64,000 nt of DNA from Rhodoferax sp. TS-BS-61-7 (GCF_002943465.1 NZ_PTQY01000003.1:62001-126000), one strand, 5' to 3'; shown: positions 17,652 to 28,004, counted from the stretch's first letter. Notes: generated by a model not told the origin, from the sequence alone. Translations and numbers: made by a program.

Positions 17652-17800
17652 CTACTTCTAGGGAAAAGGTTTAACTCGGGATTTTGCGTCATCTGCGCGC
17701 CAAGGCGCCGAGGATAAATCCGTTACACAACACGGGGGCTGAGCGAAAATACATAACGCGCGCCGCGTCACAATGGTGCACCGCCCCTTCTCACACTGCC

Positions 17801-19975
17801 ATGACAGCCAAGAAAACCATCGACATTCTCCGGGTCACCTACCTGCGCGGCCCCAATATTTGGACGTATCGCCCCGTCATCGAGGCCTGGCTGGACATCG
17901 GCGACTTGGAGAACCACCCCTCCAACACCCTGCCCGGCTTTTACGAGCGCCTGACCGGCTGGCTGCCGGGCCTGATTGAGCACAAATGCAGCCCCGGCGT
18001 GCGTGGCGGTTTTCTGCAGCGCCTGCAGGAAGGCACCTGGGCGGCCCACATCGTGGAACATGTGACGCTGGAAATTCAGAACCTGGCCGGCATGCAAACC
18101 AGCTTTGGCAAGGCCCGCCAGACCTCCACACCGGGCGTCTACAAGGTGGCGTTTCGCACCCGGCAAGAGCAGGTGGGGCGCAAAGCGCTGGTGGTGGCGC
18201 GTGACCTGGTGCTGGCCGCCATCAACGACACCCCCTACGACCTGGCGGGCGAAATCACCCAGCTGCGCGACATGGTCGATTCACTGTGCCTGGGGCCCAG
18301 CACCGCCAATATCGTAGATGCCGCCACGGACCGCAGCATTCCCCACATCCGCCTGACCGAAGGCAACCTGGTACAGCTGGGTTATGGCATGGCACAACGG
18401 CGCATCTGGACTGCCGAGACCGACCAGACCAGCGCGATTGCCGAAGAAATTGCCAGCGACAAGGACCTGACCAAAAGCCTGCTCAAGGCCTGCGGCGTGC
18501 CCGTGCCCGAGGGCACGCTGGTCAACTCCCCGGCCGCGGCCTGGGAAGCAGCTGAAGACATTGGCCTGCCCGTGGCGGTCAAGCCCTATGACGGCAACCA
18601 CGGCAGGGGCGTCACGCTGGACCTATCCGACCAGGCCAGTATCGAAACCGCTTTTCAGGTGGCCAAAGAGCAAAGCGGCGGCAGCGTAATCGTCGAAAAA
18701 TTCATTCCTGGCAACGAACACCGCCTGCTGGTGGTTGGCAAACAGGTGGTAGCCGCCGCCCGCGGTGAATCCGCCTGGGTGGTGGGCGATGGCACCTCCA
18801 CGGTGACCGCGCTTGTGAACACACAAATCAACACCGACCCACGCCGCGGCGAGGCAGAAGAGGCTCCGCTGAGCCCCATCGAGCCGCAGAAAAGCCCCGA
18901 AGTGCAGCTGGAGCTGCGCCGCGCCGGCCTGACACCCGAATCTGTACCTGCCAAAGACCAGAAAGTACTGATCCAGCGCAACGGCAACGTGGCCTGGGAC
19001 GTGACGGACCAGATGCACCCCAGCGTGGCCGCCACCGCCGCCCTGGCCGCCCGCGTGGTGGGCCTGGACATTGCAGGCATCGACATGGTGATGGAAGACA
19101 TCAGCAAACCCATGAAGAGCCAGCGCGGCGCCGTGATTGAGGTGAACGCCAGCCCCGGCCTGCTGGCCCACATCAAACCCGCCAACGGCGAAGGCCGCTC
19201 CGTGGGCCGCGCCATCGTGGAGCACCTGTTTGACCCGCAGGCCGATGGACGTATTCCCGTCATCGGCATCACTGGCACCCAAAATACCGGCCGCCTGGCG
19301 CGGCTGGTGGCCTGGCTGGTGCACATCAGCGGCCGCCATGTGGGCCTGGCCTGCAGCGAAGGCCTGTACTTGGACGGCCGCCGCGTGGTGGCCACCGACT
19401 GCGCGCGCTGGGAACCCAGCCAGCGCCTGCTGATCAATCGATCCGTGCAAGCCGCGGTGTTTGAAAACAGCAGCGCCATGATCCTGGGTGAAGGCTTGGC
19501 CTATGACCGCTGCGCCGTGGGCGTGGTGACCGATGTGGGCTGGACCGAGGGCCTCAAACACTTCGACATCCTGGACGCCGAGCAAACCTTCAAGGTCGCT
19601 CGCACCCAGGTCGACGTGGTGCTGCCCAGCGGCACCGCCGTGCTCAACGCGACCGACCCGCAGGTGGTGGAACTGGCCGAGCTGTGTGATGGCAAAGTGA
19701 TTTTTTACGCCCCGGATGCGCAGCACCCCACCCTGGTGGCACACCGGGCGGCGGGCGAGAAGGTGGTGTTTGTGCGCGATGGCGAAGTCGTGCTGGCACA
19801 GCAGGCCGAAGAAATCGCCCTGGTGCCGCTGAACACCCTGAACCCCGTCAAAGCGGCCCAACCCGAGCTGGTGATGGCTGCCGTGGCTGCAGCCTGGGCG
19901 CTAAACATTCCTGTCGAACTGATTGCAGCCGGCCTGCGCACCTTCGACTCCAACCCCAAGAAAACTCCTTACTGA
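17801..19975 (+). CDS. Cyanophycin synthetase-like protein, degenerate and C-terminally short (CphA')
   Basis: 724 aa. The N-terminal domain and ATP-grasp (about residues 215-470; VAVKPYDGNHGRGV, IVEKFIPGNEHRLLVVG, VIEVNASPGLLAH) are intact and resemble the Asp-adding half of CphA. The Mur-ligase-like half is altered. The P-loop GTNGKTT of true CphA is here GTQNTGRLA (near residue 490), lacking the catalytic Lys, and the protein ends before the Mur C-terminal domain. It probably cannot add arginine on its own. The ATG at 17801 matches the N-terminus of the neighbouring CphA; an upstream extension to 17684 is not supported. cphA starts 7 nt after its stop. Confidence 0.88.
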   Translation: MTAKKTIDILRVTYLRGPNIWTYRPVIEAWLDIGDLENHPSNTLPGFYERLTGWLPGLIEHKCSPGVRGGFLQRLQEGTWAAHIVEHVTLEIQNLAGMQTSFGKARQTSTPGVYKVAFRTRQEQVGRKALVVARDLVLAAINDTPYDLAGEITQLRDMVDSLCLGPSTANIVDAATDRSIPHIRLTEGNLVQLGYGMAQRRIWTAETDQTSAIAEEIASDKDLTKSLLKACGVPVPEGTLVNSPAAAWEAAEDIGLPVAVKPYDGNHGRGVTLDLSDQASIETAFQVAKEQSGGSVIVEKFIPGNEHRLLVVGKQVVAAARGESAWVVGDGTSTVTALVNTQINTDPRRGEAEEAPLSPIEPQKSPEVQLELRRAGLTPESVPAKDQKVLIQRNGNVAWDVTDQMHPSVAATAALAARVVGLDIAGIDMVMEDISKPMKSQRGAVIEVNASPGLLAHIKPANGEGRSVGRAIVEHLFDPQADGRIPVIGITGTQNTGRLARLVAWLVHISGRHVGLACSEGLYLDGRRVVATDCARWEPSQRLLINRSVQAAVFENSSAMILGEGLAYDRCAVGVVTDVGWTEGLKHFDILDAEQTFKVARTQVDVVLPSGTAVLNATDPQVVELAELCDGKVIFYAPDAQHPTLVAHRAAGEKVVFVRDGEVVLAQQAEEIALVPLNTLNPVKAAQPELVMAAVAAAWALNIPVELIAAGLRTFDSNPKKTPY

Positions 19976-19982
19976 GCCCTCC

Positions 19983-22553
19983 ATGCAAGTGAACCGCATC
20001 CGCGCCCTGCGCGGCCCCAATTTGTGGACCCACCACACGGCCATCCAGACCGTGGTGGAGTGCAGCGCTGACGAGTGCAGCATTGCCACGCTGGCCGGGT
20101 TTGAGCCCCGCCTGCGCGCGCGCTTTCCCGAAATCAGCCCATTCCAGGCCACCGGCCATGACGACCAGGTGTCGATGGCACGGGTGCTGGAGCTGGCCAC
20201 GCTGGGCCTGCAAGCCCAGGCCGGTTGCCCGGTCACCTTCAGTTGCACCACACCCACGGTGGAGCCGCATGTGTTCCAGGTGGTGGTGGAGTACAGCGAA
20301 GAAGAGGTGGGCAAACTGGCGCTGGAACTGGCGCAGCAGCTGTGCCAGGCCGCACTGAACGACACCCCCTTTGACCTGCCCGCCGCACTGGACCAGTTGC
20401 GTGAACTAGACGAAGACGTGCGCCTGGGGCCCAGCACCGGCTCCATTGTGGACGCCGCCGTGGCGCGTGGCATTCCCTACAGCCGCATGACCGAAGGCAG
20501 CATGGTGCGCCTGGGCTGGGGCAGCAAACAGCGTCGCATCCAGGCCGCCGAAATGGACGCCACCAGCGCTATTGCCGAAGCGATTGCCCAGGACAAGGAA
20601 CTGACCAAGAAGCTGCTGGCCGCCGCCGGTGTGCCAGTACCCGGGGGCCGTGCGGTGACCGATGCCGACGATGCCTGGGCCGCTGCGCAAGAGATTGGCC
20701 TGCCCGTGGTGGTCAAACCCAACGACGGCAACCAAGGCAAGGGCGTGACGGTGAACATCACCACCGAGGCCCAACTGCGCAAGGCCTACCTCACGGCGCG
20801 TGAATTCCGCGACGACATCCTGGTCGAGCGTTTTATGCCCGGCAACGACTTCCGCCTGCTGGTGATTGGCGACAAGCTGGTGGCTGCGGCGCGGCGCGAC
20901 CCGCCCAAGGTGGTGGGCGACGGCGTGCACACCATTGCCCAACTGGTTGAACAGGTCAACCTGGACCCACGCCGGGGTTCGGGCCATGCCACATCGCTCA
21001 CCAAGATCCGCTTTGACGACATTGCCCACGCCTGCCTGGCCACACAAGGCCTGACGGCTGACTCGGTGCCCGAGAAGGGCCAGCGCGTCAACCTGCGCAA
21101 CAACGCCAACCTGTCCACGGGCGGCTCCGCCACCGACGTAACCGACGATGTACACCCCGAAGTGGCAGCGCGCGCCATTGCCGCCGCCCACATGGTGGGC
21201 CTGGACATTTGCGGCGTGGACGTGGTGAGCGACAGCATTCTGCAGCCGCTGGAAGATCAAGGCGGTGGTGTGGTGGAAGTGAACGCGGCCCCGGGCCTGC
21301 GCATGCACTTGTCACCCTCGTTTGGCAAGGGCCGGGCGGTGGGCGAAGCCATCATCTCCAGCATGTTCAAAAAAGGGCAGAACGGCCGCATTCCCATCGT
21401 GGCGGTGACTGGCACCAACGGCAAAACCACCACGGTGCGCCTGATCTCGCACCTGCTGACGCAAAGCGGGCTGCGCGTGGGCATGACCAATACCGACGGT
21501 GTGTACGTCAACGGTGAGTGCATAGACACCGGTGACTGCAGCGGCCCCAAGAGTGCGCGCAGTGTGCTGCTGCACCCCGACACCGATGCCGCAGTGCTGG
21601 AAACCGCCCGTGGCGGCGTGCTGCGCGAAGGCCTGGCCTTTGACCGCTGCGATGTGGCGGTAGTGACCAATGTGGGCAGCGGCGACCACCTGGGCCTGAA
21701 CTACATCACCACCGTGAACGAGCTGGCCGTGCTCAAGCGCGTGATTGTGCAAAACGTGGCCACCACCGGCACCGCCGTGCTCAACGCGGCCGACCCCATC
21801 GTGGCGGCCATGGCGGCCAAGTGCAAAGGGGACGTGACCTTTTTTGCAACCGACCGCAACCACCCCGTGATGGCCACCCACCGCGCCCAAGGCCACGCGG
21901 TGGTGTTTGTCGAAGGTGGTCACCTGATTGCGGCCAAGGGCGAGATGCTGCAGTCCATTCCGCTGGCCGATGTGCCGGTGACCCTGGGCGGTGCGATTGG
22001 ATTTCAGGTCGAAAATGTGATGGCCAGCGTGGCTGCGGCCTGGGCGCTGGGCCAGGACTGGACCAGCATCCGCAAGGGCCTGGCCAATTTCTCCAACGAC
22101 AGCGACAACGCACAAGGCCGTTTCAACCTGTTCACCTACCGCGGCGCCACCGTGATTGCCGACTACGGCCACAACCCCGACGCGATGCTGGCGCTGGTGC
22201 AGGCGGTGGAGGCCATGCCGGCCACGCGCCGCTCGGTGGTCATCAGCGGTGCCGGTGACCGGCGTGACCAGGACATCCGCCAACAAACCGAAATCCTGGG
22301 CAATGCCTTTGACGAGGTGGTGATGTTCGAGGACCAGTGCCAACGCGGCCGCAACGATGGTGAAGTGATCGCCCTGCTGCGCGAGGGCCTGGCCAATGCC
22401 CAGCGCGCGGTCAGCCGCTCGGAGGTGTTTGGCGAGTTCCTGGCCATTGACACCGCGCTGGACAAGCTGCAACCCGGCGAGTTGTGCCTGGTGCTGGTAG
22501 ACCAGGTGGAAGAAGCCTTGGCGCACATTGCCGCCAAGGTGCAAAAAGGCTAG
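19983..22553 (+). CDS. cphA: Cyanophycin synthetase
   Basis: 856 aa, normal length. Makes the storage polymer cyanophycin (poly-Asp backbone with Arg side chains), without ribosomes, from Asp, Arg and ATP. It has an N-terminal domain, an ATP-grasp (about 215-460; [28 protein letters not shown]), a Mur-ligase domain with intact P-loop [12 protein letters not shown] near 475-486, and a C-terminal Mur domain with [13 protein letters not shown] near 725. The start at 19983 begins at [17 protein letters not shown], as in other CphAs. It follows cphA' by 7 nt in one operon and overlaps the convergent gpsA end by 4 bp. No cyanophycinase gene was seen. Confidence 0.95.
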   Translation: MQVNRIRALRGPNLWTHHTAIQTVVECSADECSIATLAGFEPRLRARFPEISPFQATGHDDQVSMARVLELATLGLQAQAGCPVTFSCTTPTVEPHVFQVVVEYSEEEVGKLALELAQQLCQAALNDTPFDLPAALDQLRELDEDVRLGPSTGSIVDAAVARGIPYSRMTEGSMVRLGWGSKQRRIQAAEMDATSAIAEAIAQDKELTKKLLAAAGVPVPGGRAVTDADDAWAAAQEIGLPVVVKPNDGNQGKGVTVNITTEAQLRKAYLTAREFRDDILVERFMPGNDFRLLVIGDKLVAAARRDPPKVVGDGVHTIAQLVEQVNLDPRRGSGHATSLTKIRFDDIAHACLATQGLTADSVPEKGQRVNLRNNANLSTGGSATDVTDDVHPEVAARAIAAAHMVGLDICGVDVVSDSILQPLEDQGGGVVEVNAAPGLRMHLSPSFGKGRAVGEAIISSMFKKGQNGRIPIVAVTGTNGKTTTVRLISHLLTQSGLRVGMTNTDGVYVNGECIDTGDCSGPKSARSVLLHPDTDAAVLETARGGVLREGLAFDRCDVAVVTNVGSGDHLGLNYITTVNELAVLKRVIVQNVATTGTAVLNAADPIVAAMAAKCKGDVTFFATDRNHPVMATHRAQGHAVVFVEGGHLIAAKGEMLQSIPLADVPVTLGGAIGFQVENVMASVAAAWALGQDWTSIRKGLANFSNDSDNAQGRFNLFTYRGATVIADYGHNPDAMLALVQAVEAMPATRRSVVISGAGDRRDQDIRQQTEILGNAFDEVVMFEDQCQRGRNDGEVIALLREGLANAQRAVSRSEVFGEFLAIDTALDKLQPGELCLVLVDQVEEALAHIAAKVQKG

Positions 22554-23566
22554 GCGCCTTCAACGGTGGGTTCGCGGCCCATCAGGGCCATGACCGCCTG
22601 GGCCGGCTGCAGCCGACCGTCCAGCAAGTCCACCACGCCCTGGGTAATGGGCATGGGCACCCCAAGGTGCTGGGCGCGCTGCAACACAGTGCGCGCGCTG
22701 TACACACCTTCGGCCACGTGGCCCAGGGCTTGCACCGCTTGGGCCAGTGTCTGCCCCTGTGCCAGCGCCAAGCCCACTTTGCGGTTGCGGGACAAATCCC
22801 CGGTCGCAGTGAGCACCAGATCGCCCAGACCGCTCAGACCCATAAACGTTTCGGGTTTGGCACCCAAGGCCAGGCCCAGGCGGGTAATTTCTGCCAAACC
22901 GCGCGTCACCAGGGCCGCGCGGGCATTCAGGCCCAGTTGCAGCCCGTCACACAGGCCGGTGGCAATGGCCAGCACGTTTTTCACGGCGCCGCCCACTTCC
23001 ACCCCCACCACGTCGTCATTCGCATAGACCCGCAGGGAACTGCCATGGAAGGCGGCTACGAGCGCGTCGCGCACCGCCGCATGCGCACTGGCAGCCACCA
23101 GCGCAGTGGGCTGCCCTGCCGCAACCTCTTGCGCAAAACTGGGGCCGCTCAGCACCCCGGCCCGTAACTGCGGTGCGGCCTGCGCCTGCACCTCATGGCC
23201 CAGCAGGCCGTGGGCACCCTGCACCGGCGACTCAAACCCCTTGCACAGCCAAGCCACAGGCGCAGGCACGCCTTGCAGCTGCGTCAACATGCCACGCAGG
23301 GCGGCCATGGGCGTGGCCACCACCACCAGATCGGACGGCTGGACCGCCGCCAATAGCGATGCCAATGGCTGGTCGCTCAATTGTAGGGAAGAAGGGAGGG
23401 CCTGCGCGGGCAGGTAACGCGTGTTCTCACGCTGCGCAGCCATGTCGGCCACCAGCGCGGCATCGCGCGCCCACAGCGTGACCGTGCGACCGACCTGCGG
23501 CGCGCGTGCGGCGCTGATGGCCAGGGCTGTACCCCAGGCACCGGCCCCTAACACTATGATATTCAT
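22550..23566 (-). CDS. gpsA: Glycerol-3-phosphate dehydrogenase [NAD(P)+] GpsA
   Basis: 338 aa. Reduces dihydroxyacetone phosphate to sn-glycerol-3-phosphate for phospholipid synthesis, in the cytoplasm. It has the Rossmann motif [10 protein letters not shown] (7-16), WLCKGFE, the [10 protein letters not shown] region, [14 protein letters not shown] with the catalytic lysine, and GLSGLGDL. The family start is [12 protein letters not shown], encoded at 23566. The frame stays open upstream into dispersed repeat copy 3 ([11 protein letters not shown] from 23587), so an N-terminal extension of 7 residues is possible. No clear ribosome site precedes the short start. Confidence 0.95.
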   Translation of the reverse strand: MNIIVLGAGAWGTALAISAARAPQVGRTVTLWARDAALVADMAAQRENTRYLPAQALPSSLQLSDQPLASLLAAVQPSDLVVVATPMAALRGMLTQLQGVPAPVAWLCKGFESPVQGAHGLLGHEVQAQAAPQLRAGVLSGPSFAQEVAAGQPTALVAASAHAAVRDALVAAFHGSSLRVYANDDVVGVEVGGAVKNVLAIATGLCDGLQLGLNARAALVTRGLAEITRLGLALGAKPETFMGLSGLGDLVLTATGDLSRNRKVGLALAQGQTLAQAVQALGHVAEGVYSARTVLQRAQHLGVPMPITQGVVDLLDGRLQPAQAVMALMGREPTVEGA

Positions 23567-23608
23567 AGCTGCTTGCGCAATATCCATGCGGGCTAGAGGC
23601 CAAAAAGA
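23558..23608 (-). repeat. Dispersed border repeat, copy 3
   Basis: A near-consensus copy (GGCCTCTAGCCCGCATGGAT, then ATTGCGCAAGCAGCT) whose 3' end overlaps the gpsA start codon, in the same frame as gpsA. Confidence 0.88.
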
Positions 23609-23621
23609 CCCCTAAACACGC

Positions 23622-24077
23622 TTACTGGGGCAGTGTTCCGGCAGGTGCGCCGGCTGCGTCCATCTGTTGCTGCTCGTACATGGCCTGGAAGTTGATTTCC
23701 GACAGGTGCACGGGCGGGAAGCCACCGCGCTGGATCAGGTCGGCCACGTTGCCACGCAGGTAGGGGTAGACGATTTGTGGGCAGGCGATGCCCATGATCT
23801 GGCCCAACTGCTCCTGGGGCAGGTTGCGGATTTCAAAAATGCCGGCCTGCTTGGCTTCCACCAGAAACACGGTTTTGTCTTCGATCTTGGTGGTGACCGT
23901 GGCGGTCACGCAGACTTCATACACACCCTCGGCCACGGGGGCGGCTTCCACGCCGAGCTGGATGTCCACCGAAGGCTGCTCTTGCTGCAACAGGATGGCG
24001 GGGGAATTGGGTTGCTCCAGCGACGCTTCCTTCAGGTACACGCGTTGAATCTGGAATACGGGATCTTGGTCAGCCAT
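23622..24077 (-). CDS. secB: Protein-export chaperone SecB
   Basis: 151 aa. A cytoplasmic tetrameric chaperone that holds preproteins unfolded and passes them to SecA. Conserved features: [19 protein letters not shown] near the start, [22 protein letters not shown] and the signature [19 protein letters not shown] followed by GGFPPVHL. The internal ATG at 24077 (MADQDP) is used because the family starts there. It lies downstream of grxC with a hairpin between them; gpsA follows, separated by repeat copy 3. The secB-gpsA neighbourhood is common in proteobacteria. Confidence 0.97.
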   Translation of the reverse strand: MADQDPVFQIQRVYLKEASLEQPNSPAILLQQEQPSVDIQLGVEAAPVAEGVYEVCVTATVTTKIEDKTVFLVEAKQAGIFEIRNLPQEQLGQIMGIACPQIVYPYLRGNVADLIQRGGFPPVHLSEINFQAMYEQQQMDAAGAPAGTLPQ

Positions 24078-24103
24078 GGCAATAGTCTCTCTAGATAAAC
24101 AGA

Positions 24104-24130
24104 AGCCCGCCGGCACAACACCGACGGGCT
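24104..24130 (-). terminator. Hairpin between grxC and secB
   Basis: A 10-bp stem with one mismatch (AGCCCGTCGG/CCGGCGGGCT on the minus strand) and a 7-nt loop, followed by a short T-rich stretch. Probably a partial terminator. Confidence 0.5.
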
Positions 24131-24161
24131 ACGAAAACAAAATTCGCTGGGCGGAATTATG

Positions 24162-24425
24162 TCAGGCCGCTGCACCCAGCAAGGGAAGCAAGCCGCCCCG
24201 GCTGTCCAGCGCCATCAGGTCGTCACATCCACCCACGTGGGTGTCGCCGATAAAAATCTGCGGCACGGTGCGCCGACCGGTGATTTCCATCATTTTCATG
24301 CGTTCTTCCGGGTGCGCATCGACGCGGATTTCTTCGATGGCCTCAACGCCTTTGGACTTGAGAATCCGCTTGGCCTGCACGCAGTAGGGGCAGACGGCGG
24401 TGGTGTACATCTTGACGGCTTGCAT
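24162..24425 (-). CDS. grxC: Glutaredoxin 3
   Basis: 87 aa dithiol glutaredoxin. The active site CPYC is at residues 12-15 (TTAVCPYCVQAKRIL). The glutathione-binding TVPQIFIGDTHVGGCDDL segment follows. It reduces disulfides and glutathionylated proteins with glutathione in the cytoplasm. The gene lies between a rhodanese gene and secB in the same direction; the rhodanese-grxC-secB order is typical of betaproteobacteria. Confidence 0.96.
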   Translation of the reverse strand: MQAVKMYTTAVCPYCVQAKRILKSKGVEAIEEIRVDAHPEERMKMMEITGRRTVPQIFIGDTHVGGCDDLMALDSRGGLLPLLGAAA

Positions 24426-24456
24426 GGTCTTCTTACCTTGGTTCAGCAGGCCTGGT

Positions 24457-24864
24457 TCAGGCCTTGTCGACCGGAAGGTTAGCGGCTTTCCAGGCTTTCA
24501 GCCCGCCAGCCAGCGATTGGGCCTGCTCGTAACCCAGTTTCTTGGCGGTGGCCACGGCACGGCCCGAACGGGCGCCGGTCTGGCACACCAGCACCACGGG
24601 CAGCGCCTTGTTCTTCACTAAACCGGGCAGCTTGGCCTCCAGATCGGCCAGGGGAATGTTCTTGGAACCCACGATATGGCCCTGTGCAAACTCTTCAGGC
24701 TGGCACACATCCACCACCACCGCCTTTTCGCGGTTGATCAGCTGCACCGCAGTATTCGGGGCAATGCCTACGGCCGTAGCGCCCTGCACCACGGGCCACA
24801 GCAAGAGCGCGCCAGATGCCAGGGCAATCGAGATCAGCATCCAGTTGTCGATAATAAATTTCAC
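24457..24864 (-). CDS. Membrane-anchored rhodanese-like protein
   Basis: 135 aa. One N-terminal membrane helix (WMLISIALASGALLLWPVV) is followed by a single rhodanese domain (about 35-130). The active-site loop CQTGARSG carries the persulfide-forming cysteine. It probably carries sulfane sulfur or acts in redox chemistry at the inner membrane; the physiological acceptor is unknown. It is the first gene of the minus-strand group rhodanese-grxC-secB-gpsA and is divergent from gpmA with a 105-bp gap. Confidence 0.92.
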   Translation of the reverse strand: MKFIIDNWMLISIALASGALLLWPVVQGATAVGIAPNTAVQLINREKAVVVDVCQPEEFAQGHIVGSKNIPLADLEAKLPGLVKNKALPVVLVCQTGARSGRAVATAKKLGYEQAQSLAGGLKAWKAANLPVDKA

Positions 24865-24969
24865 TTTGTTCCTTGTTGGTTACTTCACACTAACCCGGCA
24901 TTTTAGAATGGCACGCTGTACGCCGCCGGGCACCCTGCCCGGTCCCCCCACTGCTTTGTGACCCATACC

Positions 24970-25713
24970 ATGTACAAACTCGTTCTCGTACGCCACGGCG
25001 AATCCACCTGGAACCTTGAAAACCGCTTCACCGGCTGGACCGATGTGGACCTGACCCCCTTGGGTGTGGAGCAGGCCAAAACCGCCGGCAAGCTGCTCAA
25101 GGCCGACGGCTACGAGTTCGACGTGGCCTACACCAGCGTGCTCAAACGCGCCACCCGCACCCTGTGGCACACCTTGGACGAGATGGACCGCACCTGGCTG
25201 CCTGTGGTGCACAGCTGGCGCCTGAACGAGCGCCATTACGGCGCCCTGCAGGGCCTGAACAAGGGCGAAACTGCCAAACAATACGGCGACGACCAGGTGC
25301 TGGTCTGGCGCCGCAGCTACGACACCCCACCGCCTGCACTGGAAGCCACCGACCCGCGCAGCGAGCGTTCGGACATCCGTTATGCCAAGCTGCAAGCCGA
25401 CCAGATCCCGCTGACCGAGTGCCTCAAAGACACCGTGGCCCGCGTGTTGCCGTTCTGGAACGAAGCCATGGCGCCCGCCATCCTGGCTGGCAAACGCATC
25501 GTGGTGGCCGCGCACGGCAACTCCATCCGCGCGTTGATCAAGTACCTGGACAACATATCCGACGATGACATCGTGGGCGTGAACATCCCCAACGGCATTC
25601 CGCTGGTGTACGAACTGGACGCCAACCTTAAACCGATCCGCCACTACTACCTGGGCGACGCCGAGGCTGCCGCCAAGGCAGCAGCAGCCGTAGCCTCCCA
25701 AGGCAAGGCCTGA
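24970..25713 (+). CDS. gpmA: 2,3-bisphosphoglycerate-dependent phosphoglycerate mutase
   Basis: 247 aa. Interconverts 3- and 2-phosphoglycerate in glycolysis and gluconeogenesis through a phosphohistidine. It has the catalytic [10 protein letters not shown] motif at the N-terminus, the substrate loop [24 protein letters not shown], and the second histidine in [12 protein letters not shown]. The ATG at 24970 matches the family N-terminus ([12 protein letters not shown]). It is followed by a stem-loop and then ctpA. The C-terminus is a short Ala-rich tail. Confidence 0.97.
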   Translation: MYKLVLVRHGESTWNLENRFTGWTDVDLTPLGVEQAKTAGKLLKADGYEFDVAYTSVLKRATRTLWHTLDEMDRTWLPVVHSWRLNERHYGALQGLNKGETAKQYGDDQVLVWRRSYDTPPPALEATDPRSERSDIRYAKLQADQIPLTECLKDTVARVLPFWNEAMAPAILAGKRIVVAAHGNSIRALIKYLDNISDDDIVGVNIPNGIPLVYELDANLKPIRHYYLGDAEAAAKAAAAVASQGKA

Positions 25714-25724
25714 GCCGGATAGAC

Positions 25725-25749
25725 CAGCCCCACTGAAATAGTGGGGCTG
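25725..25749 (+). terminator. Stem-loop after gpmA
   Basis: A perfect 9-bp CAGCCCCAC/GTGGGGCTG stem with loop TGAAATA, 12 bp after the gpmA stop. It lacks a T-run, so it may be a weak or Rho-assisted terminator. Confidence 0.5.
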
Positions 25750-25811
25750 CTGGGGAACCGGGGCGAAAGAGTGACCTCCAAGGTGTATATTGGTGCGGCA
25801 CAGGAATACAT

Positions 25812-27248
25812 ATGGGTCACAAACTGAAAATTACGGGCTGGATCGCCTTGGGCGCTTTGGCCGGAGCACTGACCACGGTCTCACTGCAGACCGTGGCACG
25901 CAACACCCTGACCCCCCTGCCTCTCGAAGAGTTGCAGCAATTGGCGGCAGTGTTTGGCATGGTCAAGAGCGACTATGTCGAGCCGGTGGACGAGAAAAAA
26001 CTCATCACCGATGCCATCGCCGGCATGGTGGCCAGCCTGGACCCCCATTCCCAGTACTTTGACAAGAAGTCCTTCAAGGAATTCCGCGAAGGCACCTCCG
26101 GCAAGTTTGTTGGTGTGGGTATCGAGATCACACAGGAAGACGGTCTGGTCAAGGTTGTGTCGCCTATCGAAGGCTCACCAGCCTTCCGCGCCGGCCTCAA
26201 GACCAATGACCTGATCACCAAGATTGACGACACCGCCGTCAAAGGCCTGTCGCTCAACGACGCCGTCAAACGCATGCGCGGCGAGCCCAACACCAAGGTG
26301 CTGCTCACCATCTACCGCAAGGACGAGAACCGCACCTTCCCGGTGACCATCACACGCGAAGAAATCAAGCAACAGTCGGTGCGCGGCAAGGTGATTGAAC
26401 CGGGCTACGCTTGGATCCGTATTAGCCAGTTCCAAGAACGCACCGTCGATGACTTCGCCAGGAAGCTCGACGAAGTCTACAAACAGGAGCCCAAGCTCAA
26501 GGGCCTGGTGCTGGACCTGCGCAACGATCCCGGTGGCCTGCTCAATGCCGCAGTGGCTATTTCTGCCGCCTTTCTGCCCGAGAACGTGACCGTGGTGTCC
26601 ACCAACGGGCAAACGGCGGAAAGCAAACAGATCCTCAAAGCCACGGTGCGCGACTACATGGGCCGCGATGGCTCAGACGCCATCAAGTCCCTGCCCGCCA
26701 GCCTCAAGAAAATCCCGCTGATTGTGCTGGTCAACGAAGGATCGGCATCTGCCAGCGAAATCGTGGCGGGTGCCCTGCAGGACCACAAACGCGCCACCAT
26801 CATGGGCAGTCAAACCTTTGGCAAAGGCTCGGTGCAAACCTTCCGCCCCCTGGGCCCGGACACCGGCCTCAAGATCACTACGTCGCGTTACTACACGCCC
26901 AGTGGCCGCTCCATCCAGGCCAAAGGCATCGTGCCCGACGTGATGCTGGACGACACCGAAGAAGGCAGCCCCTACGCTGCCTTGCGTATGCGCGAAGCCG
27001 ATCTGGAAAAACACCTGACCAGCGGCCAGGGCGAAGAGAAAAAAGACCCGGCGCGCGAGAAGGCACGTGAAGAAGCCATGAAGCGCCTCGAAGAAGAGTC
27101 GCGCAAACCGGCGTCGGAACGCCGCGCACCGGAGTTTGGATCGGACAAGGACTTCCAGTTGCAACAGGCCCTGAACCAGCTCAAAGGCAAACCCGTGCTG
27201 GTGAGCAAGACCCTGACCGAGCGCCAGGAAGAAAGCAAGGACAACTGA
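25812..27248 (+). CDS. ctpA: C-terminal processing peptidase (S41 family)
   Basis: 478 aa. An N-terminal membrane or signal segment (ITGWIALGALAGALTTVSLQ) places it in the periplasm. A PDZ domain (about 95-175; GVGIEITQEDGLVKVVSP) selects C-terminal tails. The S41 protease domain has the catalytic serine in NEGSASASEIVAGAL and the lysine in SQTFGKGSVQT. A charged C-terminal tail follows (about 400-478). It trims or degrades periplasmic proteins. AGGA lies 6 nt before the ATG. moeB starts 6 nt after its stop, so they are likely co-transcribed. Confidence 0.95.
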   Translation: MGHKLKITGWIALGALAGALTTVSLQTVARNTLTPLPLEELQQLAAVFGMVKSDYVEPVDEKKLITDAIAGMVASLDPHSQYFDKKSFKEFREGTSGKFVGVGIEITQEDGLVKVVSPIEGSPAFRAGLKTNDLITKIDDTAVKGLSLNDAVKRMRGEPNTKVLLTIYRKDENRTFPVTITREEIKQQSVRGKVIEPGYAWIRISQFQERTVDDFARKLDEVYKQEPKLKGLVLDLRNDPGGLLNAAVAISAAFLPENVTVVSTNGQTAESKQILKATVRDYMGRDGSDAIKSLPASLKKIPLIVLVNEGSASASEIVAGALQDHKRATIMGSQTFGKGSVQTFRPLGPDTGLKITTSRYYTPSGRSIQAKGIVPDVMLDDTEEGSPYAALRMREADLEKHLTSGQGEEKKDPAREKAREEAMKRLEEESRKPASERRAPEFGSDKDFQLQQALNQLKGKPVLVSKTLTERQEESKDN

Positions 27249-27254
27249 TCTGCC

Positions 27255-28004
27255 ATGCAGGATGACGCGCTGCTGCGTTACTCGCGGCACATTCTTCTGG
27301 ATGAGATTGGGATTGAAGGGCAGGAGCGGCTCAACGCTGCCCATGCCTTGGTCATTGGGGCCGGTGGCTTGGGTTCTCCCGCTGCCATGTACCTGGCCTG
27401 TGCCGGTGTAGGCCACATCACCGTGGTCGACCCCGACACGGTGGACCTGACCAACCTGCAACGGCAAATCGCCCACACCACAACGCGTGTGGGCCAGCCC
27501 AAAGTGGATTCCCTGGCCATCACCTTGCAGGGGCTCAATCCCTTGGTACGGGTCACTCCCATCCAGGGCGAAGCCAACACAGACACCTTGCCCGCCTGGG
27601 TGCAGCAAGCCGACGTGGTGTTGGACTGCTGTGACAACTTCAGCACGCGCCAGGCGGTCAACGCCGCCTGTGTGGCACACCGCAAACCCCTGGTGTCCGG
27701 CGCCGCCATTCGCTTCGATGGCCAGATCAGTGTCTTTGACCCGCGCGCGCATGACTCACCGTGTTACGCCTGCGCTTTCCCGCCGGGCGATGCACCACCA
27801 GAAACACAGTGCGCCACCATGGGGGTGTTTGCGCCTCTGGTCGGCATTGTTGGCGCCATGCAAGCCGCAGAAGCGCTCAAGCTGTTGCTGGGCCTGGCCC
27901 CCAGTCTGGCGGGGCGCTTGCTGATGCTGGATGGCCGGGCGATGGAATGGACTGAAGTACGCCTGCCCCGGCACGCCCATTGCGCGGTGTGCACAGAGCG
28001 TTGA
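27255..28004 (+). CDS. moeB: MoeB/ThiF-type adenylyltransferase
   Basis: 249 aa. E1-like enzyme that adenylates the C-terminal glycine of a sulfur-carrier protein (MoaD or ThiS), for molybdopterin or thiazole synthesis. It has the nucleotide loop GAGGLGSP, the arginine segment DLTNLQRQIAH, and a zinc-binding pair CYAC and CAVC near the C-terminus. No rhodanese domain is attached. Which carrier it serves cannot be told, since moaD and thiS are not in the window. It follows ctpA at 6 nt. Confidence 0.9.
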   Translation: MQDDALLRYSRHILLDEIGIEGQERLNAAHALVIGAGGLGSPAAMYLACAGVGHITVVDPDTVDLTNLQRQIAHTTTRVGQPKVDSLAITLQGLNPLVRVTPIQGEANTDTLPAWVQQADVVLDCCDNFSTRQAVNAACVAHRKPLVSGAAIRFDGQISVFDPRAHDSPCYACAFPPGDAPPETQCATMGVFAPLVGIVGAMQAAEALKLLLGLAPSLAGRLLMLDGRAMEWTEVRLPRHAHCAVCTER

